Assembly (NCBI RefSeq): GCF_009727055.1
Contig: NC_052353.1
Location: 42,569,483-42,633,482 of the forward strand
DNA: 64,000 nt
Direction of reading: 5' to 3'
Source: Benincasa hispida
Taxonomy: Eukaryota; Streptophyta; Magnoliopsida; Cucurbitales; Cucurbitaceae
Made by a program: the position numbers and the translations under genes. Below the pieces are notes generated by a model. It had not been told where the DNA came from. It was given only the letters and a program-made list of their open reading frames with translations, and ran no database searches. Positions 23,912 through 35,627 of this stretch are shown piece by piece; position 1 is the stretch's first letter; every line of letters starts with the position of its first letter.

Positions 23912-23916
23912 TTATG
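23912..23916. repeat. Target-site duplication TTATG, left copy
   Basis: TTATG directly precedes the LTR start TGATAACACC; the right copy is at 25294-25298, directly after the LTR end CCTACCA. Confidence 0.85.
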
Positions 23917-25293
23917 TGATAACACCGAAAATATGCTATCTTCCTCTACTTAATTCGGGATTGTTAAGCTACTTAATATGCTTAAATCGACTGTTTTGTA
24001 GGACTCGAGTGTACAAGCAATTGATTGAAGTGTTTGGGAGAAAAATGCGTTAAGATGGCCAAAATAGGAGCCAAATTGAACAAATGAAGAAAGAAGGCCA
24101 AGAAATTGAAGTTTTTTGCCCAATCGGGGAATCGCAACGCTATAAGACAGTAGCTATCCATTCCGTGAAAGGACAGGGTAGTGTTGCGATGTTACATGTA
24201 GCATTACAACGCTTCGACTTGAAGCGGACGATCGAAGAGTAGGGTAGTGTTGCAATACTATGACTTGGAGTAGCGCGCGGAAGCATGACAACGTCACAAT
24301 GTTGTCCCTAGCGTTGTGACGTTGTGACATATTCTATAAATAACCCATCAGTCCAAGCCTAGTTTACACACACTCGAATACATGGCTGCCACTTAGTTTC
24401 TACTCGGTTTCTGTCTCTCTTTTGACCAAAATTCTGAATCTTCTTTCCCATTGAGTATTGTATTGAATTAGAAGATAATTTGTGGCTAAAGGGTAAGAAC
24501 TTAGCTTGGGTTTCGTAGTTTACTTTCATTCCAATTCGTTCTTGAGACTATGTTATGTAATTCTGTGAGACTTTTCTGAATTTTATGAGAATTTATCTTG
24601 AGTTTATTATTCAATTGTCTTGTATGGGATAATCTGACAAATTAGCTATGCATGTATATTTAATTACTTTGATTAACCCTAATTTGTAATTGTTAGGTAG
24701 TCGTCACCTAGAAGCAAGAGTTAAGTAAGTTTGTGAAGTTAAATTAGGATTCCTTTTAATAAGCATTACTTTCTAACTTAGATAATTCTCGCTCAAATAA
24801 TTGGTTCGATGATGGTTGGTTTATCTTTGCCTTAGATCTTAATGCCTGTTGATTGAATGATTAGTTGAGGATTCTCACTTTTCCTTTATTTAACTTGATT
24901 TTATGGACTACCAGTTAGGATTCTAAATAAGTAGACTAAGTTGTAATTTGAATTTCTCACATATCTTTTGGATAGTTTATGATAGAATTAAAAATGAATG
25001 AAATAAACTAGAACTAATCAAGCTAAGTATTTTGTTCAATTGATATTTTTTCACATTCTTTCACATTGTGCAATTTGATTTTTCGTGTAATTTTGATTTG
25101 CAATTTTCACAAAACCCCCATTTGGTTACTTCTTACCAATTTCAGTTTTTGAGGAATCCAATTTGGCTCTTTGTGATTCGACCCCGGACTTGCCCCTTGT
25201 ACTACTAGTTAGTATAAGTAGTTTGTTCGGTGCATATAAATATCATTTGTGTAGCACGGGTTCACAGGCGACCATGAATCCGATGGCCTACCA
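23917..25293 (+). mobile_element. Solo LTR, Ty3/gypsy Athila/Tat type, 1377 bp
   Basis: It begins TGATAACACC, ends CCTACCA, and is flanked by TTATG on both sides; no internal region is present. Features include several GCAACGCT/GCGTTGTGACG words (24130-24330), a TATA box (TATAAATA, 24334-24342), and GATTCGACCCCGGACTTGCC near the 3' end. The last motif is characteristic of Athila/Tat-group LTRs as I know them. A solo LTR arises by recombination between the two LTRs of a full element. Confidence 0.85.
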
Positions 25294-26010
25294 TTATGTT
25301 GACTCGTTTGTTGTTTGTCAATGGCAGGTAGTTTTTCTTTGATTATTAGGATTGTCTATGATCCTTGTGTTCAAGGATGGAACTCAACAAAGCGTTGGTC
25401 ATCCTTTGGAGTCTTTGGAATTTGCGAAACGAGATCTGCTTCAAAAATAGAGTGCCAGGCTTTGGCTCCCTTACAATTAGGATAAACTCCGTGCTTTTGG
25501 ATCTGTTGGGGCGATCTGATTGGGTCTTTTGAGCTCTCCTATTTCGCTCGCTCCTCCTCCAAGTAGTCTCCACCTGGAGTTGGAAGATGGAAGCTGAAGG
25601 TAAATGCAACTTGGTCGTGCGGGATTACGAGGGTAAAGCAATGCTAAAGGGTTGCAAGTTTTCCCAAAGGTGTGGAAGTGTCAGTTTTCTAGAGGCGGAT
25701 GCACTTTTGAAGGGTTTGTGTGCGATTTAGCAAGAGTGGTCTGGGAATAACCTTCTTATTGAAGTGGAATATGATGCATTGAGGTCATTAAGCTCCTGAA
25801 TAGGGAGGCCTTTTCGCTTGCAAAGATTGGAGTCCTCATCGACGATATTATTTTTGTTAGAAACATTGATAATGTTGCTAATTTTTGTCATATGCGTCGA
25901 ATGGAGAACAATTCTGCTCATGCTATCGTAGCTTTAGCCTCCTCTCAAGGTTGCTCTTTGATCTGGAAAGTTGTTTTTCTAGATTGTGTTATTCCTCTCC
26001 TTGACGAGAG

Positions 26011-26436
26011 ATGTTAGATGTGGTTGGTCGTTGTGTTGCTTGTTTAAAAAAAACATAATTTTAATATTAAATTTTAATTAAAAATAATTAATTCTAAATT
26101 TAGTAAGATGCAATCTATTGAACAAAATATTGCTTGTAAATTTATATATGAAAAACACAGCATATGTATAAATAATACAAAGAGTATTTTAGAAAACATA
26201 CATTGTAGATGGAAATTGTGTGGAAATGAAATCTGCAACTTTGAAGTGGTATAGACAGTAACCTAAAAAGGAAGGACAACTATTAATATGAATTGAAAAA
26301 TAATCACATTCAATGATCATATATTAAAAAATGCTTCCAACTTTGAAATAAAGTGATTACGATGTGGTAAATCAATATCTTTCACATACAAATTTTAGAA
26401 CCTTCAGATGGAAAAATTAATGGCTGAAGCTTGACA
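26011..26436. other. Intergenic, 3' side of the PPR gene
   Basis: AT-rich sequence, no element recognised. It would hold the PPR transcript's 3' end. Confidence 0.5.
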
Positions 26437-28458
26437 TTAGCAAAATGATTCCTCTTTGTCAAGTAGCTCATCAGTCAAGGAGGCTAAGGTTGAATATATA
26501 GCCTCACTTTTTGAGTGAAATCTGTCACCAGAAATGAATACATGGAACTTATTTTCCACAAAAACCCAACTACAACCAGCATTCTTCTTAACCTCCTTTC
26601 CTTTCATTTTCTTCCTTATTCTTCCCATCTGCTCCCAGTCTCCTTCTGCAGCATAGACATTAGCTAATTGCACGTATCGAGCTCCGTTTTCTCCTTCGAT
26701 TACCAACAGTTTATCTTCTGCTTTTCTTGCAAGTTCAGCATTTCCATTGATCCTACAAGCATTCAGAAATGCTCCCCATATGACAGCATCCAACTGTATG
26801 GGAATCGTTTTCATGAATTCCAATGCCTTATCTAGTTGATTAGCCCTTCCATACAAATCAATCATACAAGCATAATGATCGATTTCAGGAATAATATTGT
26901 GATCACTAGACATAGAATCAAAAAAATGTTCGCCTAGTTCTACCGAACCGCCATGTCGACATGCAGAAAGTAGTGCAACGAAAGTGATTGCATCTGGTTT
27001 GAGATCATTTTCCATCATTTCCTTGAAAAGCTGGACTGCATCATTTTCCCACCCATGGTGAGCATAGCCAGCTATCATAATGTTGTAAATAATGGAATCC
27101 TTATCAGTAACTTCTCTAAAAATCCTTTCTGCATAAATGATACTTCCACATTTTGAGTACATATCAACCAACGAACTTGTCAGTTTCGTATCCAATTTGA
27201 TGCCTGCTCGGACTATGTAACCGTGTATCTGCTTCCCGGGAGCCAGAGCAGCTTGTATAGCACAAGCGCCAATAATGCTGAGAAGAATTAGGACATCAGG
27301 AACTGTTGCCTCCTTCCTATATTCAGTTAAAAGTTCAAAAACTGCTTCACACTGCTGCAATTTAACATAACCAGAAAATAAAGCAGTCCAGACAACAGAA
27401 TTCTTTTCATCCAAGGAATCAAAAAGCTTTCTGGCTTCTGCCATGTTACCTTGAGATGAATAGCCAACAATCATTGAAGTGATTGAATATACATTTCGCA
27501 TCCTCAATTCTGAATTAACTGACTCTGCATACCTCATGTTATTGCACTTGCAGTAAACATCAACAAGTCCACTGCCAATGAAGGGATTGACAATCAGCCC
27601 ATTCTTCAAAACATAAGCATGGACTTCCTTTCCATACTTCAAGCTCCTCAGATTGGAGCAAGCACTCAAGACACTTGCAAAAGTGTGTTCGTTCCACCCA
27701 ACCGTTTCATCCGCCATACGAACGAATAACTTCAATGATTCTTGTTCATAACCATTCTGAACAAAACCCGAAATCATCGTGTTCCACGCTACAGCGTCAT
27801 TTCGCTCCAATTCCTTCCAGAAAAGATCCATAGCCACATTTATCTCCCCTTCTCTACAACAAGCTGCAACCATGGCATTTCTAGAGACCAAATCAACCAC
27901 CTCACCACATCCATAATAAACTCTACAGGCGTCTTTAAAATATCCACACTTAGAGTACATATCAATCAGCGAACTTGCAGCAAACACACTTAAATCATTA
28001 GCAGTCTTCATCATGAAGGAATGCAACTGCTTTCCATAAGAAACCACACATAACTTAGCAGTTAAATTAAGCATGATTGTAAGACTGACGTCATCAATTC
28101 TGATCATATCAGGTGCCGTTTGCATTTTCCTAAAAAGCCCAAGGGCTTGAGCCTCATACCCATCAGAGCTAACATAACCAGACAACATAGAGTTGTAAGT
28201 AACCAAATCTCTATAGACAGCGGAGTCAAACAATGCCCGCGCTTGTGTCAAGTTCTGAGACTTAAGATACGCTGCTATTATAGCATTCCATGAGAAGACA
28301 TTCCGTTCAGGCATTTCGTCGAACATTTTCTGGGCATCATTAAGGAGACCATGTTTGGCATATAAGGTTATGAGTTGGTTCGATGTGAAAATGGTCGGTG
28401 TAAATCCGGATTTGATGGCTTGGGTAAGGCTCAGTAACCCATGTATCAAATACTTCAT
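26437..28458 (-). CDS. Pentatricopeptide-repeat protein, PLS class with E/E+ end (At3g18840-like)
   Basis: A single intronless frame encodes 673 aa starting MKYLIHGLLSL. From about residue 25 the sequence is a chain of PPR repeats alternating P, L and S types. Typical phrases are NVFSWNAIIAAYLKS, DAVAWNTMISGFVQNGYEQE, SSLVDMYSKCGSIIYAERIF and DAITFVALLSACRHGG. The last roughly 110 residues form the E and E+ motifs (VIWGAFLNACRINGN, YVQLANVYAAEGDWEQM, CSWVFVENKFHVFISGDRFH); no DYW deaminase domain follows. Proteins of this class bind organellar transcripts and usually guide C-to-U RNA editing in mitochondria or plastids, with partner DYW proteins supplying the deaminase. The sequence resembles Arabidopsis At3g18840 along its length, by memory rather than by search. 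No convincing transit peptide precedes the first repeats; an upstream start is possible. The coding strand is intact. Confidence 0.95.
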   Translation of the reverse strand: MKYLIHGLLSLTQAIKSGFTPTIFTSNQLITLYAKHGLLNDAQKMFDEMPERNVFSWNAIIAAYLKSQNLTQARALFDSAVYRDLVTYNSMLSGYVSSDGYEAQALGLFRKMQTAPDMIRIDDVSLTIMLNLTAKLCVVSYGKQLHSFMMKTANDLSVFAASSLIDMYSKCGYFKDACRVYYGCGEVVDLVSRNAMVAACCREGEINVAMDLFWKELERNDAVAWNTMISGFVQNGYEQESLKLFVRMADETVGWNEHTFASVLSACSNLRSLKYGKEVHAYVLKNGLIVNPFIGSGLVDVYCKCNNMRYAESVNSELRMRNVYSITSMIVGYSSQGNMAEARKLFDSLDEKNSVVWTALFSGYVKLQQCEAVFELLTEYRKEATVPDVLILLSIIGACAIQAALAPGKQIHGYIVRAGIKLDTKLTSSLVDMYSKCGSIIYAERIFREVTDKDSIIYNIMIAGYAHHGWENDAVQLFKEMMENDLKPDAITFVALLSACRHGGSVELGEHFFDSMSSDHNIIPEIDHYACMIDLYGRANQLDKALEFMKTIPIQLDAVIWGAFLNACRINGNAELARKAEDKLLVIEGENGARYVQLANVYAAEGDWEQMGRIRKKMKGKEVKKNAGCSWVFVENKFHVFISGDRFHSKSEAIYSTLASLTDELLDKEESFC

Positions 28459-29905
28459 TTACATATAAATATACTGCTCAACTTAAACGGCAGGCAGTGG
28501 GTTGAAACTGAATCAGGGTAAAGGTTTCAATGGGAAGAAAAAGAGGGAGAAGAGGAAGAAACAATGCAAAACGGCAACTTTATAAGCTTGCTAATGATCG
28601 AAGGTTTGTCTCTATTGTATTAGCCTTTTTGTACCTCAACGGCTAAAATGTAACAAAAAAACAACAAACTAATAGTACGAAGGATGGAATTGGAAACAAG
28701 AAAAATATTGCAAGATGGATCGAAGTGCTTCACTAATTTCTACCTAGGATTATAATAAAAAACTACTGGTTTGGTTTGGTTTTTTAGTACAAAATTGGAC
28801 ATATTGAATTGTATTAAAAGAAAATAAAAAAGTGTTAGTTTCGATCAGTTTTTTATTTAAAAAACAAATCAAGACGGTTCAGGGTACATACCCTTAAAAA
28901 TATACTCTAAGATTAAGACTTTTTTAGTATTTTAATTATTATGAACATGTATATTTGTTGTTTACACAAAAAAAAAAAAAAAGATACATTATTACGGAGA
29001 ATGTATGTTTGTCATTTAGAAAAGTGCCAAGAAAGGAAACGAAAATGTTCAATTTCAAACTATAAAAAAGAAAATAAACCCAATTGTAATTTGAGAATAG
29101 TAAAAATGACTCATTCAAAGAAAAAAGTGGAAAGAAAAATAAAAACCGAAAGAAAAAGAAAAGAAAATGATAAAAACCAAGAACTAAACTGAGAACCAAC
29201 GATAATAAATTGAACTAAATAAAAACCACTTTATTGGTTTTGTTCTTTATCGGACATTGGTTTAGATCGCTTCTTTGTAAAACCAAATGATTTGATTTGG
29301 TTCTTGATTAACCCCAAAATCGACAAAATCAAATCGACTATCACACCTACTTTTACCAATAACCTTGAAATTCTCCTCCCTCATTTCACTAAGCCATTAG
29401 GTACTTCACTCTAATTTAAGAGGCATTGTCCTAAATTAAACTCACTAAAATAAATTGAAAGTAAATACTAATCTAATTGCTTGAAAATTAAGTTTCCACT
29501 AATTCTAAATAGAAAAAAACCTACAACGGCCATATCAAGAACATGTGGGCTCCATTTTCAATTTCTAGTGCAACAAATAAAGATTAGGGATTCAACCTTC
29601 AATTATATTAATTACTATAAAGTTATGCTCATTTGGTTTCATTTGATATTGGTTTTTAGATTTTAGTTTTGAACATTATACTTTTTTTTCGCCCAATATA
29701 ATCCATCAAGTACAATTCAATCTTTATAGTTTTAGATTCGTAACAATTTGTCCTTTTAACTTTACTATATTACATTTTTTATTTTATAATTTAAAATTTG
29801 TGACAATTTTGTTTTAGTGATTTAAAAGTACCAAGGATTTTGAAAATTTTATAAAGGTGTAACAAATATTTTTAGGTATATGGATGATATATCTTAGAAG
29901 ATGAA
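28459..29905. other. Intergenic between PUKI and the PPR gene
   Basis: AT-rich sequence with poly-A and poly-T runs and repeats rich in GGTTTGG and AACCAAAT words near 28760-28880 and 29200-29340, which look like a decayed small repeat. The first 200 bases are the likely promoter and leader of the PPR gene. No open frame of substance. Confidence 0.45.
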
Positions 29906-30094
29906 GGCGGTTTGGATTGACTTAAGAAAAAAAAACTATTTTTCAAAAAATTTATTTTTACTTAAATACTTTTGATAAAAAGTTATTAAAATATATTTGA
30001 AAAACTATTTTGATTGGTTGTCAAACACTCAAGTTTCTTCCAATATGACTTATTTTTTAAATTAATCATTTAAAAATGTGTTCCAAATACACCC
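29906..30094. mobile_element. Degenerate Tourist-like MITE
   Basis: The left end GGCGGTTTGGATTGACTTAA and right end TTCCAAATACACCC are imperfect inverted repeats. The internal sequence parallels the MITE at 31090-31283 (for example TTTCTTCCAATATGACTTATTT). A clear TTA/TAA target duplication is not visible here. Confidence 0.45.
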
Positions 30095-30912
30095 AAAATG
30101 TATTTTAGAACTACACTTATTAAATTGTTACATTAAAAATACATAAGATAGTAAATTGTTACATACTCATGTTTTATTAAGTCCAACATGTCTTGAAGAT
30201 TCCAATCTCTATCTCTTAGTCAATTATACACATCTTAATCAGTTAAACTATTTTCAAATTGGCGTTATAAACTAAAATTTAGGACCAAAGATAAGTTTGG
30301 CATGCCTAAAACACATGTTTATAATATCCCTTAAAACACTTCATTAAAGTGGTATTAATGTACACTTCTGAGTTGTTTAACAATAATTTGAGGTTTTTAA
30401 ATAGGATAATTTTAACTATTTTAAAATTACTCACAATCCACATCATCATTTATATGGATGTACAAAGAAAGATAGAATCAACCTACTCTTTTGCTAAAAT
30501 TGAACAAACATATTTAATTGCAATTAAATCTTCAAATTTTTTTGGAATGAGTAGAAATCAAAATAGAAAAAGATTATATATTTTGAAACAACTTTATATT
30601 TTCTGAACAGAATCAAATTTGTAGTCAACCAAAATTTATGATATTGTAGTGTAGCATGTCACAAGCAATTTAAGCAAATTATTCATAATAAAATCAAGAA
30701 TTGCAGCAAGATATAATCCTCCATTTGATCAAATAAACTGTACTCATTTGTAATGGAAAACCAGCTGAACAGCTACAACCCTCAACTGAGGACAAAAACT
30801 TGGTATTTCATGTTTCATAAGTTTTGATTAAATACAAGTAGTGGCATTCTTGTACTAATCAGGGAAATGAAAAGTTGTAGCACTTTGATTTTTCAATTTC
30901 AAAGTTGCTGTT
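30095..30912. other. Intergenic, 3' side of PUKI
   Basis: AT-rich sequence, nothing recognised other than the probable 3' untranslated region of the kinase gene next to 30912. Confidence 0.4.
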
Positions 30913-33900
30913 TCAGGGCATGGGATCATGGAACACAAATCTGCCTGCTTTGTACACCAACCTAGCATCATCTGCATTAAATATATGAGATACAGACAGT
31001 AAATACTAAAAGAAACAACCAATTTTCCAGTTTCATTTCCCAAAAAACTAAAAATACGAAACTTTTTCCATAAAAAATGGAAAGATTTAGGGCCCGTTTG
31101 GATTGACTAGAGAAATAATGTCTTTTTAATTTTTTTTTTTTTTTTTTAACTCTTTTGCTAAAAACCTAAAATGAACTTTGAAAATATTTTAAAAGTTATT
31201 TTGAGCTATTGTTAAACACTACAATTTTTTCCAATGACTTATTTTCAAAATTAAACACATGAAAAGCTAATCCAGACACATCCTTAAACTCTCGGTTTGT
31301 TCAATACACCAACTAATGTTTTGTCCATAGACTTTGAGTTGGAGCAAGATTTCTCAATTCCACAGTTGTCCCCTAAATTAAATGAAACCATATGAATATA
31401 GTAAAAATCGTCGATAAAAGATGGAATGAGTGACAGTAGTACCTGCAATTTTGGCTGAATGAAATTCCTGAGGAACATTATTTTCGGTCTCGACAGCGGC
31501 TTTGGCAGCTGCAATTCCAATGGCTGTACTTTGGTAGATATTTAATCCAGCACAAATAGAAGCAAGCATTCCCCCAACTAAACAATCTCCGCAGCCTGTA
31601 AGCCTCACTACTGAAGCAGGAAGGGCAGGGAAGTGCATTGCAAAAAGAAAAGAGCTTTTCTCGGTTTCAGGAGAAACAGCATACATGTTTGGTGGACAAC
31701 TCGTAGCTAAAGTTCTAAATAGTTGGCTGCTGGATCTGTCCTTGTTGATTTCTTCTTTGGAAGAAATTTTCATGAAGCTTGGTCGTCCTTTAGAACAAAC
31801 CAACACCCCACGAGAACCAACTGTCAGAATGACGACCTTGATACCTTTCTCAAGCAAAACCCATGCAGCAGATTTCAATTGTTCGAAAAAAGATTCAATT
31901 GCAATGCTGTTATCTTGTTTGATGGGAGAAAACAAATCTTGACCAGATAACGCATTGGCCATGGCGATAAGTTCATCTTCATTAGGCGAAGTAAAACTTA
32001 TCTGCAAAATGAAGAGCTATGTATTATGAAAGAAAATGTAGAAAAACATATGGCTGTAAATTAGAAAAAATTCTCAAATATGAAACGTAAGATGAGGTGC
32101 TAAATCTCTAGATTATGAAAACATAATATGACAAGTAAATATTGTTTTCTTATTTTTATACGCATGAGTGTCGGAGGCAACTTACACGTACATCGACTAA
32201 TCTCATGGGACAACCCAGTTGACCCTACAACATTTGGGTGTCAAGGAAACTCGTAGGATATTAAATCCTAAGTAAGTGGCCACCATAGATTGAACCCATC
32301 TCCTTTTAGCCCTTTATCAAACTCATGCCTTTTATTTACCACAAGACCAATCCATGATGGTTGACATATAAATATTGTACAAGATGCATCAGAAACTAAG
32401 ACAACACGCAAACAGGATGTGAATGAAGTTGTAGACAGAGGAAGGGCAAATATAGACTAAGAATCTATTGATCCACCTGAAACATGACAAATATATATAG
32501 TATTTGCTGGGTGATCCTATTTTCAGATCTATTTATTTCTATTTTCAGATCTATTTTTTCCTGAAAAGGAATGACGAGGAAGCTATAATGATTTTACCTA
32601 ATACTTGAACATTGTTTTATCTTTCTCCATTTTTCATCAACTTTTATACAAACTGAACTAAAGTTCAGTCGATCTCTAAATATGAGCGAGTGAGTCAGTC
32701 TGGTTATAATTCCAATGCAAAATCACCTCAGAATTTTTCAACCCCATTTTCATTCTTTTAAAAATGAAAAGAAACAAAGAAAACGAAACGCCTCAGTAAG
32801 GAAAGGAACAAAAGAGTACTTGCAAGTGAAAAAACTCATGGATCTTTAAGAGAGAAGATCAGCATGAGGAGATGTGAACTCACATACTTGACAACTGAAG
32901 CAATCCTTCTTGATTTAGCAACTGACACAGGCTCAAACCACACTGGAGTATTATACTCGGCAGCAACTATAAACAGATGCAGGAAAATAATATAAAGATC
33001 ATACAACAAAGATCAATACAGAAAAATACAGGAAGCTGCAGAAAAAGAGTAGTACTTTGGCAAGAGACTTCCAGAGCAAATGGGTTTAGATTTGCATCAA
33101 CCATAAGCACTGGTGCAGCTCGAATATTGGACTTGAATTGCTCGATCCAATCAGGTGTGAGAAATTTTTCCTGTGTAAGGCCGGTATCAGTTCTTTGTGG
33201 TACCACCATCAATTTTTTACAAGATTCACAATACTAAATCCTTGATATAAATCTATTTACAACAAAGATACACTTACAATAGCTTCCACACTTGCCACAG
33301 CAGCTGCCAATTCTCCATGGACATCAACTACAGCACACACAACAGCAGTGTTGATGTCTTTCTGCTTCCGAATGCCTATTCGAATATGTAATTGTTCTAG
33401 AAAGTATATCATCTCTATCTTTACCAAGTATATGTTTAATAACCAAGTAATAATTTTCTTTTGAACTAGTTAGATACTTTTGCTTTCACTTCATTAACTT
33501 CCATCAAGGATTCAAAGATAAAGAAATCAGAAGGATAAAAATAGTTCAGTATGAGGAAACCGTAAAATTCACTCTGCAGCTGGCAATATTCCATACAAGA
33601 GTTTATTTCAAGAAATGATCTCAAAACAGATTGCTCAATATGCTGTTTATGCAACTTGCACCACATTACTAAGTTCTACTGGCTAATTTATCTTCACTAA
33701 ATTGCTCAAAAGGAATGACCAAATCTCGATTGTAGCATCTGAAAGATTCACATTCAAAGGCATAATCAACAAAAGGCTTTTTGTAGTGATTGGTATGGCA
33801 ACATTCTAAAAACAGCCAATTCAAAAGTGAGACAAAAATTGATATATTTCGTAAGAAGAGTTAGATTCTTATTTAAGGTTAAAAATACTTTAATCCTGAA

Positions 33901-35627
33901 TCACTCACATAGAATGATCCAAATAACCATCTACGTCAGAACACCAAACAATGACAATGGGATAATACCACAGATGATAAACACCAGAACAGAAGAAAAT
34001 TAAAAATAAAGTGCCATATATCATTAACTGATAGCTAGCTAGTTTAAATGGAAATTAAATGGATAGACAGGTGTACCTTCTGTTGATATCCCTGCCAATC
34101 TCCAATTCTCAAACAAGAGGTTCCCTATTTCAGGAGAAAAAAAAAAGGAATCAGAATTTATTAAAGTAAATAATGAACTCTGAATCCATCTGAGTTGCAA
34201 TAGAACCAAAAAAGCCATGAATGTGATAAAAACCAATCTGCCATTCTGGAATGTAACAGTAGACGTACGAAAAAAATGATAAAAGACCAGAAAAGAACCT
34301 GCCATGTCATGTCCCACCACACTAATCAGGAAAGGGTTGGTCCCAAGCTTTGACATGCATTCAGCAACATTCCGTGCTACACCACCTAATATATAATTGA
34401 TCTAAAACAGCATATTCTCAAAAGTAAGAGTTGAAATATAGAAACTTAACAATAGATTCACTAAGATAACATCGTCATTATGATGCTACAGATAACGAAT
34501 GAGTCGGAAAAATATAAAGACACTGGCCAAAGAATAAAACACCAATACCAACAAGCCAATGAAAATGAGGATTTATGGCAGTCATGGTGCTATCTAGCGT
34601 ACTAGATTGAACCCAAAAATATATAGATTTGTCATTACATTTTCATCTATATTATAGTTATGAGTATTTCATCTCAATATTTAAAACATAATTCTCAGGT
34701 GTATTACAGTTATTTACTGAAGCTAAAATGGCTATCATAAGTATATCATAAACGATTCTAAAGATATAATCATTAAGAAAGGCAATAAAAAACAACCTCA
34801 ATTCATTTCTCATATTATTTTACTTTCATAGAAACTTGAAACTTGAGCACGTTCAATATTTTAAAATAAAGAACATGTTTCTTGTTTCAATCCATTTGCC
34901 ACGTTTTTCAGTAGTTTTAGTCCTTAAAAATTGAACAAAAAGGAGAAAGCAACGAAACAAGCACAAGATAATTCACCCACTTGAACATAAGGCAATTTGC
35001 AGTAATTGTGATATCTACAACTAGTAGGATCAGCTTCTTCTAGGGAATCTTAGAATCCCTTCAACATTTAATGTTAGAAACATTTAAGCATTATAGCTTA
35101 AGTAGGTAAGCAATTAACCTCATCTACAATAGTTGGGTAACAATTCAAAATCAGTATGTCTCTAATAAAAAAATATATACCAATTCAAAATAGACCGTGT
35201 GTAATAAAATAGACTGTATGTAATAAATAATTTCCCTCTCAATATCTACAATAGTCTGCAACAATCAACCACAATATTCCAACTTCCTCCAATGATTTCC
35301 CCAACCCTGCGACAATTCGCTTTTAGATAGCAATCAGTAAATTACCTTGCCGGGAGTAGTTGACCTAGGAACGGCGGAAATGGACGGTATGGCGTGAATA
35401 TCCAGCACCATACCTCCAACAATCACAGGCTCAGCTACCCCGCTCCCACTATTCGTTGGCGCCTAAAATATACGTCTTGCCTCTGTAAAACACATTGAAT
35501 AGAGAAGGAAAAGAAATTGTAAGAGTGAAGTGATGCTCACCGGATTAAGAGCGTTGTTGAACTCACACGGCAGCGAAAGAAGGTGACGGTGAATCAAATT
35601 GATCCGCCTCTGAGCACTGCTTTCCAT
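30913..35627 (-). CDS. PUKI: PfkB-family kinase, probable peroxisomal pseudouridine kinase, nine exons
   Basis: Nine exons with GT-AG introns join into 423 codons (422 aa): 35627-35541, 35462-35346, 34401-34299, 34124-34077, 33375-33278, 33170-33056, 32966-32884, 32001-31443 and 30971-30913. All phases agree. PfkB landmarks are EPVIVGGMVLDIHA (40-53), GGVARNVAECMSKLG (74-88), SPNEDELIAMANAL (222-235) and LTGCGDCLVGGML (351-363), where GCGD holds the anion hole and catalytic Asp. This pattern fits plant pseudouridine kinase (Arabidopsis At1g49350), which phosphorylates pseudouridine before PUMY cleaves pseudouridine monophosphate, both in the peroxisome. Residues 8-16 read RINLIHRHL, a canonical PTS2 (R-I-x5-H-L). 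A SINE sits in intron 7 and a MITE in intron 8. An alternative last exon ending at 31284 is possible, but DDARLVYKAGRF in the 30971 exon fits the family better. Confidence 0.9.
31090..31283. mobile_element. Tourist-like (PIF/Harbinger) MITE in the last intron of PUKI
   Basis: The 194-bp element begins GGGCCCGTTTGGATT and ends AATCCAGACACATCC, an imperfect inverted repeat, and is flanked by TTA on both sides (31087-31089 and 31284-31286). A GGG...GTTTGG terminal repeat with a TTA duplication is the hallmark of Tourist MITEs mobilised by PIF/Harbinger transposases; a nearly intact transposase of that family lies at 39469-40810. Confidence 0.8.
32146..32368 (-). mobile_element. tRNA-derived SINE in intron 7 of PUKI
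   Basis: On the minus strand a box A-like TTGGTCTTGTGGTAAAT (32350-32334) is followed 36 bases on by a box B-like GGGTTCAATCTATGG (32297-32283). Next come a conserved-looking body ending GCCTCCGACACTCATGCG and an A-rich tail. The 10-base duplication TAAATATTGT flanks it exactly (32136-32145 and 32369-32378). These are the defining features of a plant tRNA-derived SINE, 223 bp here. Confidence 0.88.

Larger units (their letters stand above)
23487..26010 (+). pseudogene. LINE (non-LTR retrotransposon) ORF2 C-terminal remnant, split by a solo LTR
   Basis: WTESLIRELLLPHDAGDI (about 23490-23545), DDISWSPDKK with a frameshifted VKSTYYLGLKL (about 23580-23660), and PKIKISCQK...LNNLHCKGI (about 23730-23810) match the zf-RVT region that follows plant LINE reverse transcriptases. 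CTFSRKIWDFFSPLM ends at 23916, where a solo LTR begins. After the LTR the same frame carries LNKALVILWSLWNLRNEICF (about 25380-25440), followed by an RVT_3 RNase H-like part with NLVVRDYEGKAMLKGC and EADALLKGL (about 25610-25730). Stops and frameshifts are common, so the copy is dead. The reverse transcriptase core itself is not present. Confidence 0.8.

Noticed and set aside
31284..31375. Alternative terminal exon of PUKI
   Set aside because: It splices in phase but its tail resembles nothing in the family, whereas the exon at 30971-30913 encodes DDARLVYKAGRF; kept only as a possible alternative.
32283..32350. Possible tRNA gene (box A and box B present)
   Set aside because: No cloverleaf can be formed, and the 10-base flanking duplication and A-rich tail identify a SINE.
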